A program made the translations under genes and the position numbers. The notes below the pieces were generated by a model. That model did not search any database and was not told the origin of the DNA. It worked only from the letters and a program-made list of their open reading frames with translations. From Schizochytrium sp. TIO01 (lineage: Eukaryota; Sar; Bigyra; Thraustochytrida; Thraustochytriidae), in the NCBI GenBank assembly GCA_004764695.1, contig SMSO01000036.1, positions 950,001-1,014,000 of the forward strand: DNA of 64,000 nucleotides, read 5' to 3'. Positions 30,401 through 40,454 of the stretch are shown in pieces (position 1 is the first letter of the stretch; every line of letters starts with the position of its first letter).

Positions 30401-31498
30401 CGCGTTCTTAGATCGCCGTATAGGCCGAAATTGTAATTCGTCCTCATCCGAGTCAACGAGATCATCTTCATCGTGCATTTGTCTTCGAACGAGATCTGCC
30501 ATATGCATTTTGGACACGGTTTTCCGCTGGTTTGTTGGCTCTTGTTGGTGTTGCTCTAAGCGAGATTTGTGCGCAGCTTTGATATTCCTAATTTCTTGAA
30601 ATTGTAAATCAATTTTAGCTGAAAGGCCCGCCTGGCTTCCCTGGCTATCCTGGCTTCCCTGGCTACCCTGGAAGTCACTATTGCTAAGGTTTTTATCAAG
30701 GCCAACAATAGAAGTCTTTTGCGAAGAAGCAGCAATGAGACGTGCAGTTTCAGAGGCACTGCGTGCCATCATAGCTTCAAAGGCTTCCACATCAGATGTC
30801 TTTTGATCAGCGTTAATAAGTAGACGGTCCCTAGACGCAGATTCGACCTCGTATTGCTCAAGGTAACGTTTTGTTCGAGCGGCAAATTCTCGGCGGCTTT
30901 GCGATATGGATGATGCTCCATCATCGCTGCTTATGGAGTGATTGCTGTGACTTGCTTGTCGTTCCAGCACAGAGCTTGAAATACCGATTGATGCATGGGA
31001 GGCTGACTCTTCCGAAGAAGCGCTTGCATGAGTAATTCCCGAAGCAGAGCGTAGCTCATCATGTTTGAATTCCAAGTCAGAGTGCTCACTGGGGTTTCTG
31101 GTTTGTGCGGCAACTTCTGCATTCTCACCTTCGTCGGAGGCGTCTTCTGAGACAGCTTTCAAGGTGATTTTTGGTTTCTTGGCGTTCTTAGCGACGTTTG
31201 ACTGTGCTTTAGTGGTCTTATGCGTAGAAGACGAAGAGGATGCCTTTACCGAGGCATATTTGCTCAGTAGTCTCTGCTTAAACTGTCCATGCTCTTTGTC
31301 CTCGTGGAACCTGACTAGAGAAGACGAGGATCTTTTTGGTTGCTGCACAGACGAAGCCGAGGCTGTTGCAGAAGATGTTTGTTCTTCCCTGGCCCTCTCC
31401 TGTCGCTGCCGCTTGCCCGCCATTCCTCCCTTGATCAACTCCTCAACACAAGCACGCCTCCCTCTCGCGAGTGAAGGTGCCGCACCGTATTCGAGCAA
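27479..31498 (-). CDS. large protein of unknown function, probably nuclear
   Basis: 1339 aa, not recognised. The N-terminal ~620 residues are low complexity: Ser, Lys, Arg and acid rich, with basic clusters that could serve as nuclear localisation signals (for example KRRRRR near 426), a short repeat of SQGSQ/SQDSQ type near 277-291, and acidic blocks (EIEEIEDLDDD). From about 640 to the end the composition becomes that of a folded protein with alternating hydrophobic strands and helices, including a Cys-rich part near 1040-1085 (CNLLCRVLYP, CTVCHLY). The possible starts are Met1 and Met26 (MAGKRQRQ). Many SQ/TQ dipeptides would suit a target of ATM/ATR-type kinases, and a DNA-repair scaffold is one idea, but no domain supports it firmly. 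Confidence 0.75.
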   Translation of the reverse strand: MLEYGAAPSLARGRRACVEELIKGGMAGKRQRQERAREEQTSSATASASSVQQPKRSSSSLVRFHEDKEHGQFKQRLLSKYASVKASSSSSTHKTTKAQSNVAKNAKKPKITLKAVSEDASDEGENAEVAAQTRNPSEHSDLEFKHDELRSASGITHASASSEESASHASIGISSSVLERQASHSNHSISSDDGASSISQSRREFAARTKRYLEQYEVESASRDRLLINADQKTSDVEAFEAMMARSASETARLIAASSQKTSIVGLDKNLSNSDFQGSQGSQDSQGSQAGLSAKIDLQFQEIRNIKAAHKSRLEQHQQEPTNQRKTVSKMHMADLVRRQMHDEDDLVDSDEDELQFRPIRRSKNASSKRARPSRMSQKLHPQRAVPRNDARSQSKTLDGSFGGISSISAFLGSALAKNERNGPSAKRRRRRAGLVPISKAQTSLVEETGEIEEIEDLDDDPGMLPEDYSATAPYPSQSNRIKHEPGHTHSPPSDIEDTPIQVEQESSNKDMNSGPKYSHVHEPDQRNDSHTRTGSTWIATELHKQEQPSRSAETVAALLRKDQAIHMNHKRRDNKSDTAKSASHRRIASSASYANRQSGIVGRLQSLMSKARSKFSQRLSEQAHCEDFELDSAYCEVYVSKAARSGRHVVLDAIVISVDDGRKQKCDSLQSFELIPGLPVRVLLPRMGVHESIAESPSGAGAVFHDLDGAHEPSTYHLISKQLQELGHLKGAEVASDLNECLVSLRWPWVVIPHTSSIESRHSTIVASGLVTIKQHNASRPEALPTKDWAKSKETRPSSVVMTKEARKTGVCANDSSAKSEQVERETAIPSQDEEVWQSLLEPSSPRKTIENLRGYIVATVLRDALVVENGEAILEANLAPPATRYSSILVASPLTLSETQQWFCEILVAPQHVFQFMGAISEGNGSLFEFSKLRTVCSRPFSGRETCRPQRIQKHINWSDYLSAASNILVHQSCISTLLLPADASTTLLESTIHASLFPILPSATLYFENVQRRCNLLCRVLYPAKKGFFVSPWTEASSCTVCHLYIPDARMNATVKDVGIVGGWLYVRSVLQETRFTFCTDSLSVVEVLKWAPEGGLKRTVETEMKSAPSRIGKMVLSSYSSSLEEKQNNYTVSWCRSEDHPGVIPDDPDRTGFSGVVNGQGNATQVLPLLFRFVELPKAFERSLSLPVELNVLQFSKSRQLEDEETNQSDEIGYVKGTIRRIGWAKKTQANCQTARWRFSISSEVISVLQAQEASGTYFAMEVVSAEGRKVKVRARPPEVQNILENLNDEEISNDSDLGLLLKGVSIKLPCYAQSICKAYVTLISLVDEHGSSLL

Positions 31499-32555
31499 CG
31501 CGAGGCCTCAACTCCGTTCGTGACGATTCTGTTCTGGACTGAATCTGCTAAGAATGCGTGCCTGGGTAGAGTTTACTTGGTGCCTCGCTTCGGCATTTGC
31601 AGGTTGGGTTTGCTGGGTCCTCTTCGATTCAAACAAAGATCCCCGTCTCGTTCATGCTTCGTCTTCGAATCAGTAACTCGACTTTCAACCATCAAGGTCG
31701 TTTAGTCCCTCTCTACCGATATCCATAGGACTCCTATCTCTTGGGCCTTGGGTTCTCCGCCATTTCCTCCTCCAGTTTGCCTGCTTCTTCGCAGGTAAAG
31801 CAGCTCTGCCAAAAAACGGAACGCCTTGAAGCGCGTTGCCAGCTCTGAAACATCTATCTACGCACAGCCTAGCGTAGCACGTCGCTGTCATCAGAGAGCG
31901 TAACGCCCTGAAACTGTGGCTTTGCTCTAGAATCAATGAAGGAAGTATAACTACCGTGCGACTATGGCGGAACCGATTTAGAAATTTAGAAAAAACAAAC
32001 AAAAGAACTTTATAGGCATATTTATCCTTAAAGTTATTCTTTCTGTTTATCTTATTCCTATTATAAGGCCTACGTTCTAGTGATTATAATAGGCCTACGT
32101 TCTAGTGAATCAAAAGAGAACTAAGCCGCGTCAAATTGAAATTGAAGACGCACATGTTGAACTTCAGCATGAGAGAAGAGCAGGAAAATCTACTGCAGAG
32201 TATAAAGATATGATTTAATAAACATACAAGCGGATAAAGCTTAGCTAGATTCACAACAATATCGTATATTTTTAAACTCGCTGGGAAACTTTGTGGAGAA
32301 GCTGAACTGGAGCACCAAAGAAATCTAACGCACAGTCACATAGGTTTACAGAAAGGGCTTCAACTTTCTTCAGCCATTTTCCATGGGTACGGAGAGTTAT
32401 TTATTTTTTCATACTCGTGGATTCAGACTTTGTCATCACTGGCAAAAACTCTCGCACTTCATATGAAGCGAGAGTCTCTATTTCTCATCAATAGATTAGT
32501 GAGACTTCTTCGACATCCATGGGAGCTGGAACGATAGAGCGGAAAATGGGATCAG
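31499..32555. other. intergenic region with an 18-bp direct repeat
   Basis: About 1.05 kb between two minus-strand genes. The word AGGCCTACGTTCTAGTGA occurs at 32066-32083 and again at 32091-32108, a 25-bp period. A short minus-strand ORF (31685-32002, Arg-rich) has no support. The part next to 31,500 is GC-richer and is probably the promoter and 5' UTR of the 1339-aa gene. Confidence 0.5.
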
Positions 32556-33731
32556 CTAATTAGAAATCATATGGCGCTCGTCAAAATGGCAAAGCAGCAA
32601 CAAAAGATTGTAAATTTTTGCCCATATGTTCAATGGGGACCGGACTTGAGTAATGACAATTGGGTCGCCAACGCGAATTACTCCGTGTTTGGCAACATCT
32701 TGCGCGCCCATATACAAACCAAATAGTGGAGAGGCAGACCATTTCGTGACAGTACCACGAGTTGGTGGGAAGTAATTGGGGAGGCCAACACGTAGACCAG
32801 AAGGTCTGACACGATTTAAAGTCGCCAAAGGCTCAGCTGTACGTAAACCTTTTCGGTATCCTGCGTCACCTGTCTCTTGATTAACGGTGGTTTCTGTGCA
32901 ACGAAAGGAGTCTCCGATAACGCGAAAACCATACTCTCCAATGGAGAGCCCAGCAATGTGATCCTCCACAAATGCCATCTCTGACTCTGTTTCCATAATG
33001 ATATTAGCTCGGAAGTTATCCACCTGAATCTCCGATGCCTTTGACTGATCCTGCATTTGATTTTTAACCGCATCAAGACTTGCTTTTGAAGCAAGCGAGA
33101 ATGGCGAAAGGTCACCAAAACGCATTCCATCTTCAGCCTTTAGATGGGGCAAAATGGTTTGCACAGGTGTGTTTGCCGGATGCCTCGTTGCACCTTTGAG
33201 GGTGCATAATATCCGGAAGCCAGACAGCTCCCGCCCGCTTAGTTTTGAGAGACAGGTTGTTATCCACTTCGAAGCATCTTCCTGAAAAGCTATGCAATTT
33301 GTTGCAGCTCCATACATATCTATTTCTTCGGCCATACTCAGGTTGTTCTCAATTTGAGCTATGTTTAAATACAAAGGCTCAAGGTCACATTGTTTGGGTG
33401 CTTTCAAAATGACGAGGTTATCTTCTATTGAGAAGCTTGTCTCGATTTGAGCGAGTTCAGGGCGCATGCGCTGCGAGACAGGAATTCCATTCTTATTCAC
33501 CACACAGACAACGCGATCAAACAAGACACCATCTTTGCTTACTTGGATGCTTTCGCAGGAGACAGCTCTGCACGACTTCATTGGATAAACTTGAAGTTTT
33601 GCAACTCTACCGATTCTTATGCCTGGTTTTAAACTAGCATATTTTTTGGGGGTCAAGGCCAAGCAACTTCCCCTTATGGCCAAGCCTTGCCTTGCGGATC
33701 TTGTATATAACAAGAGCCGCCAGGACGACAA
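32556..33731 (-). CDS. MOSC-domain molybdenum-cofactor protein, mARC-like amidoxime reductase
   Basis: 391 aa from the Met at 33731. MOSC N-terminal barrel at about 42-130 (LQVYPMKSC, DRVVCVVNKNG, QRMRPELAQI) and MOSC domain at about 200-362, with DNFRANIIME (238-247) and DSFRCTETTVNQETG. Cys278 aligns with the molybdenum-liganding Cys of mARC, and the domain ends SPLFGLYMG...GVIRVGDPIVI. mARC enzymes reduce N-hydroxylated compounds at the mitochondrial outer membrane with cytochrome b5. The N-terminus is uncertain. The annotated Met gives an Arg-rich, presequence-like start. An overlapping minus-strand frame (33816-33634, Met also at 33786) encodes a signal anchor (hydrophobic core LLVVLAALVIYKIRK) like that of mARC. 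That frame would join this one by a single-base shift at the C5A6 run, minus-strand bases 33655-33645. The C-terminus has an extra hydrophobic stretch (NLLLLLC). Confidence 0.85.
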   Translation of the reverse strand: MSSWRLLLYTRSARQGLAIRGSCLALTPKKYASLKPGIRIGRVAKLQVYPMKSCRAVSCESIQVSKDGVLFDRVVCVVNKNGIPVSQRMRPELAQIETSFSIEDNLVILKAPKQCDLEPLYLNIAQIENNLSMAEEIDMYGAATNCIAFQEDASKWITTCLSKLSGRELSGFRILCTLKGATRHPANTPVQTILPHLKAEDGMRFGDLSPFSLASKASLDAVKNQMQDQSKASEIQVDNFRANIIMETESEMAFVEDHIAGLSIGEYGFRVIGDSFRCTETTVNQETGDAGYRKGLRTAEPLATLNRVRPSGLRVGLPNYFPPTRGTVTKWSASPLFGLYMGAQDVAKHGVIRVGDPIVITQVRSPLNIWAKIYNLLLLLCHFDERHMISN

Positions 33732-33816
33732 GAAGAGAGCATGTTGACGTGAGAAAGCGTGCTCTGGGCTTGTGCAAAAGTGACATCACGTAAACAATCA
33801 CTCTCGTGTGCAACAC
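33634..33816 (-). other. candidate signal-anchor N-terminus of the mARC-like gene, in a different frame
   Basis: 60 codons overlapping the 5' end of the MOSC ORF. From the second Met (33786) it reads a short basic segment, a hydrophobic helix of about 17 residues and a Lys/Arg-rich stop-transfer. This is the N-terminal layout of human mARC proteins, immediately before the MOSC barrel. Both frames run through a C5A6 homopolymer at 33645-33655 (minus strand), so one extra or missing base there would fuse them. Whether this is an assembly error, a real mutation or an unrelated ORF cannot be told from the sequence. Confidence 0.4.
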
Positions 33817-36800
33817 TGTGTAGGGCTCCGAGAATATTTAGAGCACGCTGCGCTCTGCGCGTGTCGTTTGAGAAGCTACGTGCAACTTGTCTCTGACACA
33901 AAAGACTCGAAGTGGTATTTGGGCTTGCCGGAGTCTCGAATGGTTGTATTTTAAGCATTTTCTGAGGCTTATCTTTTCTCTTTTTTTTTTTAATTTCACC
34001 TTTTTTTAGTCCGCTTTTCAGCTAGTTAGTTTTGACCCATTGTAATACTTCACTTGACCCTACGCTGAGTACATACTATTATGTCTTGGCGTTGGCACTA
34101 CCGAGCCATAAGATGTTACTCAGTACCTAGGTTCTAACTTGAGAGGAGCGAGTGCAGCGTATGCAGAAGAAGGCAGGTAGTACTAGCAGTATGGCAAAGG
34201 AGGAAGATACTTTTTTGGAATACTCAGGCTGCATGATTGATGTATAGATTTTCCTTCTAAACCCGTAACTATGGTTTTACTTTGCAAAGGTTTTGGCCGT
34301 AATAAAGAGTTCGTGTAACATCTATAGGACCAACTCCAAATAAATATATTTTTTATTTTAGAAAAGGTCAATGCAACGAAGATAACAAAATCCTCACACC
34401 CAGATAATTTCAATTGATTTGCACCTCCCTTGCTTTTATATTTATTTCTTATTGTAACTTTCCCGGAGGAGAACGCTATGTTCACTTCGCTAGCGAAAAG
34501 TTAGGCGAAAGAAAGTGGAGGCTAGTATTCCCACCACATAGCGCGATAGTTGAACTTGCCCCAATTGCAGCTAGCTTTTAACCCTCGCAACCATAAAAAA
34601 CTCATTTAAATGTAACTTTTGGATGAAGTGAAGAAATGTGTTGAACTTTCGACTACTTCACGATGTCTTTGGCTATGGGATTCACCGTTCTGCTAGTCGA
34701 CTTTGAAATGAACTTCCTGGCAACTCTAGGGCATTTGGCTTCCAACGAATAATCCGGATTTGCCAAATGCAATTTATGGACGACTTCGCTTTTGAATTCT
34801 ATTTCCAGGGCCAAGGAGATATTGGACATTTCCTTTTCCCTCTGTTTCAAGGAGACTACAAAAAGTTGGCAAATTACAGTTGTAGACACTATCTTGATTT
34901 GCAAGGCCTAATACTCTGAGCCTGCCTATCTCTTGTGGCTCTGATATGTTTAATCGTGCAGAACCGCGATGGTTAGGGCAGAGATACTAGTGCAGTGTGA
35001 GCTTTTGAGCTTCCTCCACAATTTCTGCAGTCTAGCAAATGCAAAAAAAAGTTTGAACGAAGGTATCAACATCAGTTATCTCCCGGCGCTCAAGGTGAAG
35101 CACTCCGCGCTAGGCTAAAGAAAGATACTTTCACGCGCACGTCTTCACAACTGATGTTTCGACAGTCTAACCCAATGAAAGTGGAAGCAAATATTAGCGG
35201 CCGGACTAGATTCTGATCAAAATTACTCGCTCATAGCACATCGCTGGTTTGCGTTGCAGAAGAGCGTGCATCGATTCAAAAATTCGACGATGAGAGTTAG
35301 AACCAACCCCTTTGATAGCATGTATATGGTAAGTATTGCAAAGTTTCGGGTCAGCTCCGACAGCTTAACGCCTAACTGTTTATATATATATATATATAAT
35401 TTATTTTTAAATTAAATATCAACAGCATTTTGTTTATTTGTTTTGTTTCTTCCTTTTGAGTAATTATTCCTTTTAAGTAGCAGGCCAGATTCTGCAGAGG
35501 AAGGCCATCACAGTCAACTTTCTTCAAACCGATTCTTGAATATACGAATTCCTTGCTGGTACTCGCAGGCCCCCTGAGCAGAATAAAAACCTCCATCGTA
35601 TCTCTTGCACCTTTGCACTGATAAAGCTAAGTAAGGAAGTTAGGCCGACCAACATGAGAAAATCGATCCATAAGAGCCTATTAAAAAAAACTTCTTGAAT
35701 GTATCCTACTCAGTAATACACATTAACCTACTATGCGAGCATGCCCTGCGCCTGTGAACCGTTGAAACTTGACTTTCATTTGGTACTCCAGCCAAATCGT
35801 AAGAGGAAGGCTTGCTGAAGATGTCTTAACATGACTCTTATCCTTTGGGGTTGGAAGCGGCCTGCATGGTCAAGTTCGAAATAAATGTATTCAATCTCAA
35901 CCGACATAATAATAAAAGGTGAAATAAAGCAAAACTATTAGTTTCAAGCTGCAAATGATGTCAAGTCAGAGGCAATATTACCGCTCATAATTATTCTTAG
36001 AGCTTTTGAACAAGCAAGTTCGATAATTGCGTTCATGATTAGTCAATTCTTTATAGAGACGATTAGCTCTTGGAAACGTTGGAAACAACCATAGCACACA
36101 AAATTGGTCTATTATCTCTAACTTAGTCACGCCATTGTTTTCTTGGGGGTGCAGTATTCTTTTCCGTATGAAACCTTGCTATTACGGAAATAAGTTGCGA
36201 TTTTTTCTCAAATCCTGTGGCACGCTAAATATAAGGTATCAATTTGCCACAGTAGGTAGGTAGCTAGGTACCTACGTAGATACATAGGTATCACAGATTT
36301 TTTTTCTTTTAAGTTAAAGTTATATTTATATATATATGTAGTATTTTAATTCTTATTAAGAATCAAGAAATAAGAAATAAAATAACTAAAACAAAACAAG
36401 GTGATATTTTGTTTTAAATAGTCAGCGGCCATGATCGAAAACCATCAGAATGCCTGATCTGCTTCATTTCACAACTAAAGAAGACCGTTTCACCTCGTTG
36501 TTGAACATATATAAACCTAAAATTTGATCATGTGCAAAACAGGAAGCTATGCAAAAAGGTGTTTATTAAAGGTGCCCGGGATGTTTCGATTTTACATATC
36601 TTCTTCACCCCTCCCTTTTAAATTAAAAAAGTTTGTAAAAATGATTCATTTTAAAAATTAATAAACTATATAGCCTAAGATGCATTGCACTATATACATA
36701 TATTATTTATTTATTTATATATTTATTTATTTAAAGAATAATAAATTAAAATTTCCATCCTTATTGTATCTAAATGACTAGGCATACCCACTTTCCTTAT

Positions 36801-37946
36801 TAACACTAAGATTCACAAATACTTGGTCAAATGGAGGAGACATCTCATGCTAAAGATGTTGAAATTAAGGTTCGCATCAAAGGTCTATGCCCAGTTGTCT
36901 GTGAAGTAAAACACCATGTTTCCTATTGGACTCTGTCGAAGAAAGCAAACAAATGAAAAGCGAAGGGAAACACCCCCCAAACAATCTAAGGAGCAAACAA
37001 AGCATGCCATGTGCTATAAGGGGCGAGCAAAGTTGTTTCGCAAACATACTTCCAGTTCCTGCATTGCCCGAGGTTCTCAGGGAAGCAAAAATACAACCAG
37101 CTTATCGACTGACTCAGGAACTCCACTCTATATTTTGTCCGCGCCTATCCGTTACTCTCCTAAAATTCTTCACACCTAAGCATTAAGCAGGTGAAGAATC
37201 TGCCCATAGTTAAGGTGTTTGGACATGTTTGTCCGTTGATATGGCTTTAGTGCAGCTAGAATATACCTAAGAATTACGTTGGGCGCAGGGTTTTCCTGAG
37301 AGGGAGGGCATGCGGCGCGGACCAGCGCGGAAACGAGCATGAAGCATAATACTGCGTATAAAGAGTTTCTTTTAAAATGGAACTCGATTTTGCAAATAAA
37401 TAACCTTTGTTGACTGTTCTTGTGTAGTTGTTTCTCATAACTGTGCTAATGACGTTGTAGGTTTAAGGGGGGGGGGTAATGTTATGAGAGCAACTTGGAC
37501 AGTGGCTAGAGTAAGAACTAAACAACGATCAATCAGCGGACCTGTATTGGGTGCGTGGCCACCAGACAAATTTGCAAGTAGAGACATAAAGTACGGCGCA
37601 GAGATCACGAGTCGTCGCAAGGGGTTTGGCGGGCGTGCAGCAAACGCGGTCGCCAGCTACGTGAAAGGTCATTCGTGGTGCGCAGTGCGAATTTCACGAG
37701 GCCAGCTCTCATTTTTGGATTGGAGGCTCTGATTTGGGGCAAGTTTCCCAATTGCTTGGCTTAGCTAGGCTGGACAATAGTAATTCTACTGTTTCTAGTG
37801 CTCTGAGCAGAAACAGACCCTCAACGCGTGAGGTAAGTGATTTTACGCGTGCGTGCGCGTTTACATCTTGCTTCACGCGCAAAAAATTATAATCAGTGAT
37901 AGACGTATCAGTACAATCGTAGTCTGTCGTATCCGAGGCAAGCAAA
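33817..37946. other. gene-poor region
   Basis: About 4.1 kb with no convincing gene. It is AT-rich with microsatellites: a (TA)n run at 35380-35399, TTTATT/ATATAT tracts at 36690-36735, and a GGTAGGTAGCTAGG-rich patch with a TAGGTACCTA palindrome at 36253-36291. A G-run of nine lies at about 37470. The last ~450 bp upstream of the G alpha start is GC-richer and is probably its promoter and 5' UTR; a TTATAA box lies at 37887-37892. Short ORFs here lack protein-like composition. Confidence 0.5.
35380..35399. repeat. (TA)n microsatellite
   Basis: Ten consecutive TA/AT units in AT-rich intergenic DNA. Confidence 0.8.
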
Positions 37947-39065
37947 ATGGGGTGCGCTTCGAGCAACCTAACGCCTGAAGACAAGGCTGCACGGGATCGC
38001 GCAAAGAAGATGGACAATCAGCTTGAGGAGGACAAGAATTTTGACGAGCAGCTCATCAAACTTCTACTTCTTGGTGCCGGTGAGTCGGGCAAGTCGACTA
38101 TTTTTAAGCAGATGCGCATTCTTTATGGTGAAGGTTTTGGGGACGATGCGCGCCAGCAAACCGCTCCAGTCATTATCAGTAACTTGATCAGTGGTACTCG
38201 CACTGTCTTGGAAAATACCGAGAAGCTTGGCTTTAAGATCACGGATGAGGCTTCCCTCGCAGCTACCAAGCTTGTCAATGACACCTCGGATGATACCCCA
38301 CTTAACGACGACATTGCGAATGCCATCAAGACCCTCTGGAAAGACGAAAACTTCCAGGAAACCTTCAAGTTGCGTGCAAAGTACCAGCTCTTCGACTGCT
38401 ATGGTGATTTTGCCAAGTCTCTTACCTCCGAGTGGCCGCAGTGGGGTGGCTCCGGCTGGATTCCATCTGTCAGTGATGTGATGAAGGCACGTGTTCGTAC
38501 CTCTGGTATTGTCGAAGAACGCTACACCATTGATGGTGTAAACTTTCGCATGTATGATGTGGGTGGTCAGCGAAATGAGCGTAAGAAGTGGATCCATTGT
38601 TTCGATGGTGTCACTGCCATTATCTTCGTTGGTGCTATTTCTGAGTATGACCAAGTGCTTTATGAGGATAAGACTCAGAACCGTCTCGTGGAAGCCATTG
38701 AGCTTTTTGACGAGATTTGTAACTCAAAGTGGTTCCAAGAGACTTCCATTATCCTGTTCCTTAACAAGCGTGATCTCTTCGAGCAGAAGTTTGTAACGGA
38801 CCGAATCCCACTTAACATCACCAACTTGCCCCTTTTTGAAACATGGGAGGCAGTAGATTGGGACACTGAATCACCAGAGGCTGCCGTGGCACGTGCTCAA
38901 GAGTGGATTGTTAAGCAGTTCCTTGACCAACGTAAAGACCCCGAGAAGGAGGTCTACCACCACATTACTTGTGCAACTGACACTAAGAACGTCGAAACTG
39001 TGTTCAACGCGTGCAAGGACATTATCCTTAAGGCTAATCTCAAATCTAGCGGCTTCATGAGCTAA
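37947..39065 (+). CDS. heterotrimeric G-protein alpha subunit
   Basis: 372 aa, a normal length for the family. MGCASS gives an N-myristoylation site (Gly2) and a palmitoylation candidate (Cys3). G1 P-loop GAGESGKS at 43-50; switch I with Arg182 in KARVRTSGIVEE; switch II DVGGQRNERKKW with catalytic Gln208; NKRDLF; and TCATDT near the C-terminus. The protein couples a seven-helix receptor at the plasma membrane to intracellular effectors. The C-terminal four residues are GFMS, so the Cys modified by pertussis toxin in Gi/Go is absent. The G3-adjacent VGAISEYDQVLYED block departs slightly from the animal consensus. The gene is clearly GC-richer than its surroundings, which suggests strong expression. 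A TTATAA element lies about 55 bp before the ATG at 37887-37892. Confidence 0.96.
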   Translation: MGCASSNLTPEDKAARDRAKKMDNQLEEDKNFDEQLIKLLLLGAGESGKSTIFKQMRILYGEGFGDDARQQTAPVIISNLISGTRTVLENTEKLGFKITDEASLAATKLVNDTSDDTPLNDDIANAIKTLWKDENFQETFKLRAKYQLFDCYGDFAKSLTSEWPQWGGSGWIPSVSDVMKARVRTSGIVEERYTIDGVNFRMYDVGGQRNERKKWIHCFDGVTAIIFVGAISEYDQVLYEDKTQNRLVEAIELFDEICNSKWFQETSIILFLNKRDLFEQKFVTDRIPLNITNLPLFETWEAVDWDTESPEAAVARAQEWIVKQFLDQRKDPEKEVYHHITCATDTKNVETVFNACKDIILKANLKSSGFMS

Positions 39066-39302
39066 TAATATAGAACTATGTTTTTGGGTGTAAAGAATCT
39101 TTGTGCATCATTTTATTTTCTTTGTTCATGGTTGCAAATTTTGGGAGCAAACACATATACTCGCAAGTGCACTCGCACATTTGCAAGCTTGTCCACAACT
39201 TTTGAAAGGTACGATATATTCTACAGAAGAGGATGATCAATTTGAAATGAAAAAAAAATGATCATTTTAATCGCAACATTGAAGTAAAAGTGAAATGAAT
39301 AA

Positions 39303-40454
39303 TTAGGTACATGGAGTCCGACAAAGCGGACATGATGGCTGCGTTTTGGAAGTTCGACATCGCTCGAGCCAACGAATAGCGCATCCTCGGTGGAATAGAT
39401 GTTTACAAGGTAGCCGCACAACATGGCGATCGAGGGCATCCCAGCAGATGGCACAGGAGTCAGAAGAGCATTCCACATTGTGGACCTCATGACATTTTTG
39501 AAGCAGTGCTGCACGTCTGCGTCGGTACATTCGCATAGAACGTCCGCATTTGCGAAGTGCCACATAATTTTCGTGAATACTGAAGCCAAGCATAAGGTCA
39601 ATAATATTGAACTGAATACCCTTCAGAGCCCAGATGCAAATTGAGTGACCAATTTGTACACCAAGATGAACATGAGAGCTGATGTTGTCCAGGAAAAAAA
39701 TTTTAGACCCAGAGCTATCCCATTTCTGATCAAATTGGACATTGGGATGTTGCAACAAAAACCGTCCATACTGTTCTGCAGTCTCCACGAAAATGTTCGA
39801 GGCTTGAAGACGGAAGAGAGCACTGAGCCACGTTAGTGCAGTCTCGATCTGGTCGGGAGTAGCCCCTTGGTCTTCTTTCTGCTGGACAATCGCATCAAAG
39901 ACATGACCTCGCAGTCGACGCAGTACACATCTATAGAGATAAATGTTGCACATGGCAACGAGTATGAGAGAAGCCATGCAGCGAATTCCACGACGTACTG
40001 GTTTTTCCTCAGTCTCAAGACGAACGCCCATTGCTTTCTCAGCTAGACCAGGGCCCAGACAAGCTACAGCACGCATTAGCCCAAGCACTGTGAACCATGC
40101 CGCCCACCATGCTGTCACATCAGTTGCGAGCTCAAGCACTGTCCACACTAAAAGTACATTAAAGCAAACGAAACTCGCTAGTCGTCTCGCCTCTGTTCTC
40201 CACACCTCCGGCGCCATTAAAGAAGCTGTTGGCAGAGCGCGGGGTTCTCCGGGGTGTCTGCCGTCTTCACGCGGTAGTGTTTGCCGAGCAGCCCCACCTC
40301 CGCCCATGACAAGGCTGCGCCTCATGGTGCCTGCAGCAGCTTGCACGAGGCCCGTATCTCCCGAAGCTGCTCCTGAAACAGACAAGCTTTCCCGGACTAC
40401 CCAGCAGGAGACCATGCGTCCGAGTACATGCTCAGCGGCAGCACCAACACCCAT
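39303..40454 (-). CDS. membrane-anchored RING-H2 E3 ubiquitin ligase
   Basis: 383 aa. The C-terminus is a complete RING-H2 finger: Cys334, Cys337, Cys350, His352, His355, Cys358, Cys375, Cys378 (CAIC...CKHLFHRGC...CPLC). Two to three hydrophobic segments precede it: about 90-112, 115-135 (WWAAWFTVLGLMRAVACLG) and 155-175. A partly hydrophobic region at 255-290 could be another. The arrangement of several membrane helices then a C-terminal RING resembles ER ligases of the gp78/Hrd1 kind, but no CUE or VIM motif is seen. The first ~75 residues are Gly/Ala/Arg-rich and the true start may lie at a later Met, for instance Met14. It converges with the G alpha gene over a 237-bp spacer. Confidence 0.85.
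   Translation of the reverse strand: MGVGAAAEHVLGRMVSCWVVRESLSVSGAASGDTGLVQAAAGTMRRSLVMGGGGAARQTLPREDGRHPGEPRALPTASLMAPEVWRTEARRLASFVCFNVLLVWTVLELATDVTAWWAAWFTVLGLMRAVACLGPGLAEKAMGVRLETEEKPVRRGIRCMASLILVAMCNIYLYRCVLRRLRGHVFDAIVQQKEDQGATPDQIETALTWLSALFRLQASNIFVETAEQYGRFLLQHPNVQFDQKWDSSGSKIFFLDNISSHVHLGVQIGHSICIWALKGIQFNIIDLMLGFSIHENYVALRKCGRSMRMYRRRRAALLQKCHEVHNVECSSDSCAICWDALDRHVVRLPCKHLFHRGCAIRWLERCRTSKTQPSCPLCRTPCT

Noticed and set aside
33674-33958. 94-codon minus-strand ORF upstream of the MOSC gene
   Set aside because: No hydrophobic anchor or family signal, and it is in a third frame; the 33634-33816 frame explains the region better.
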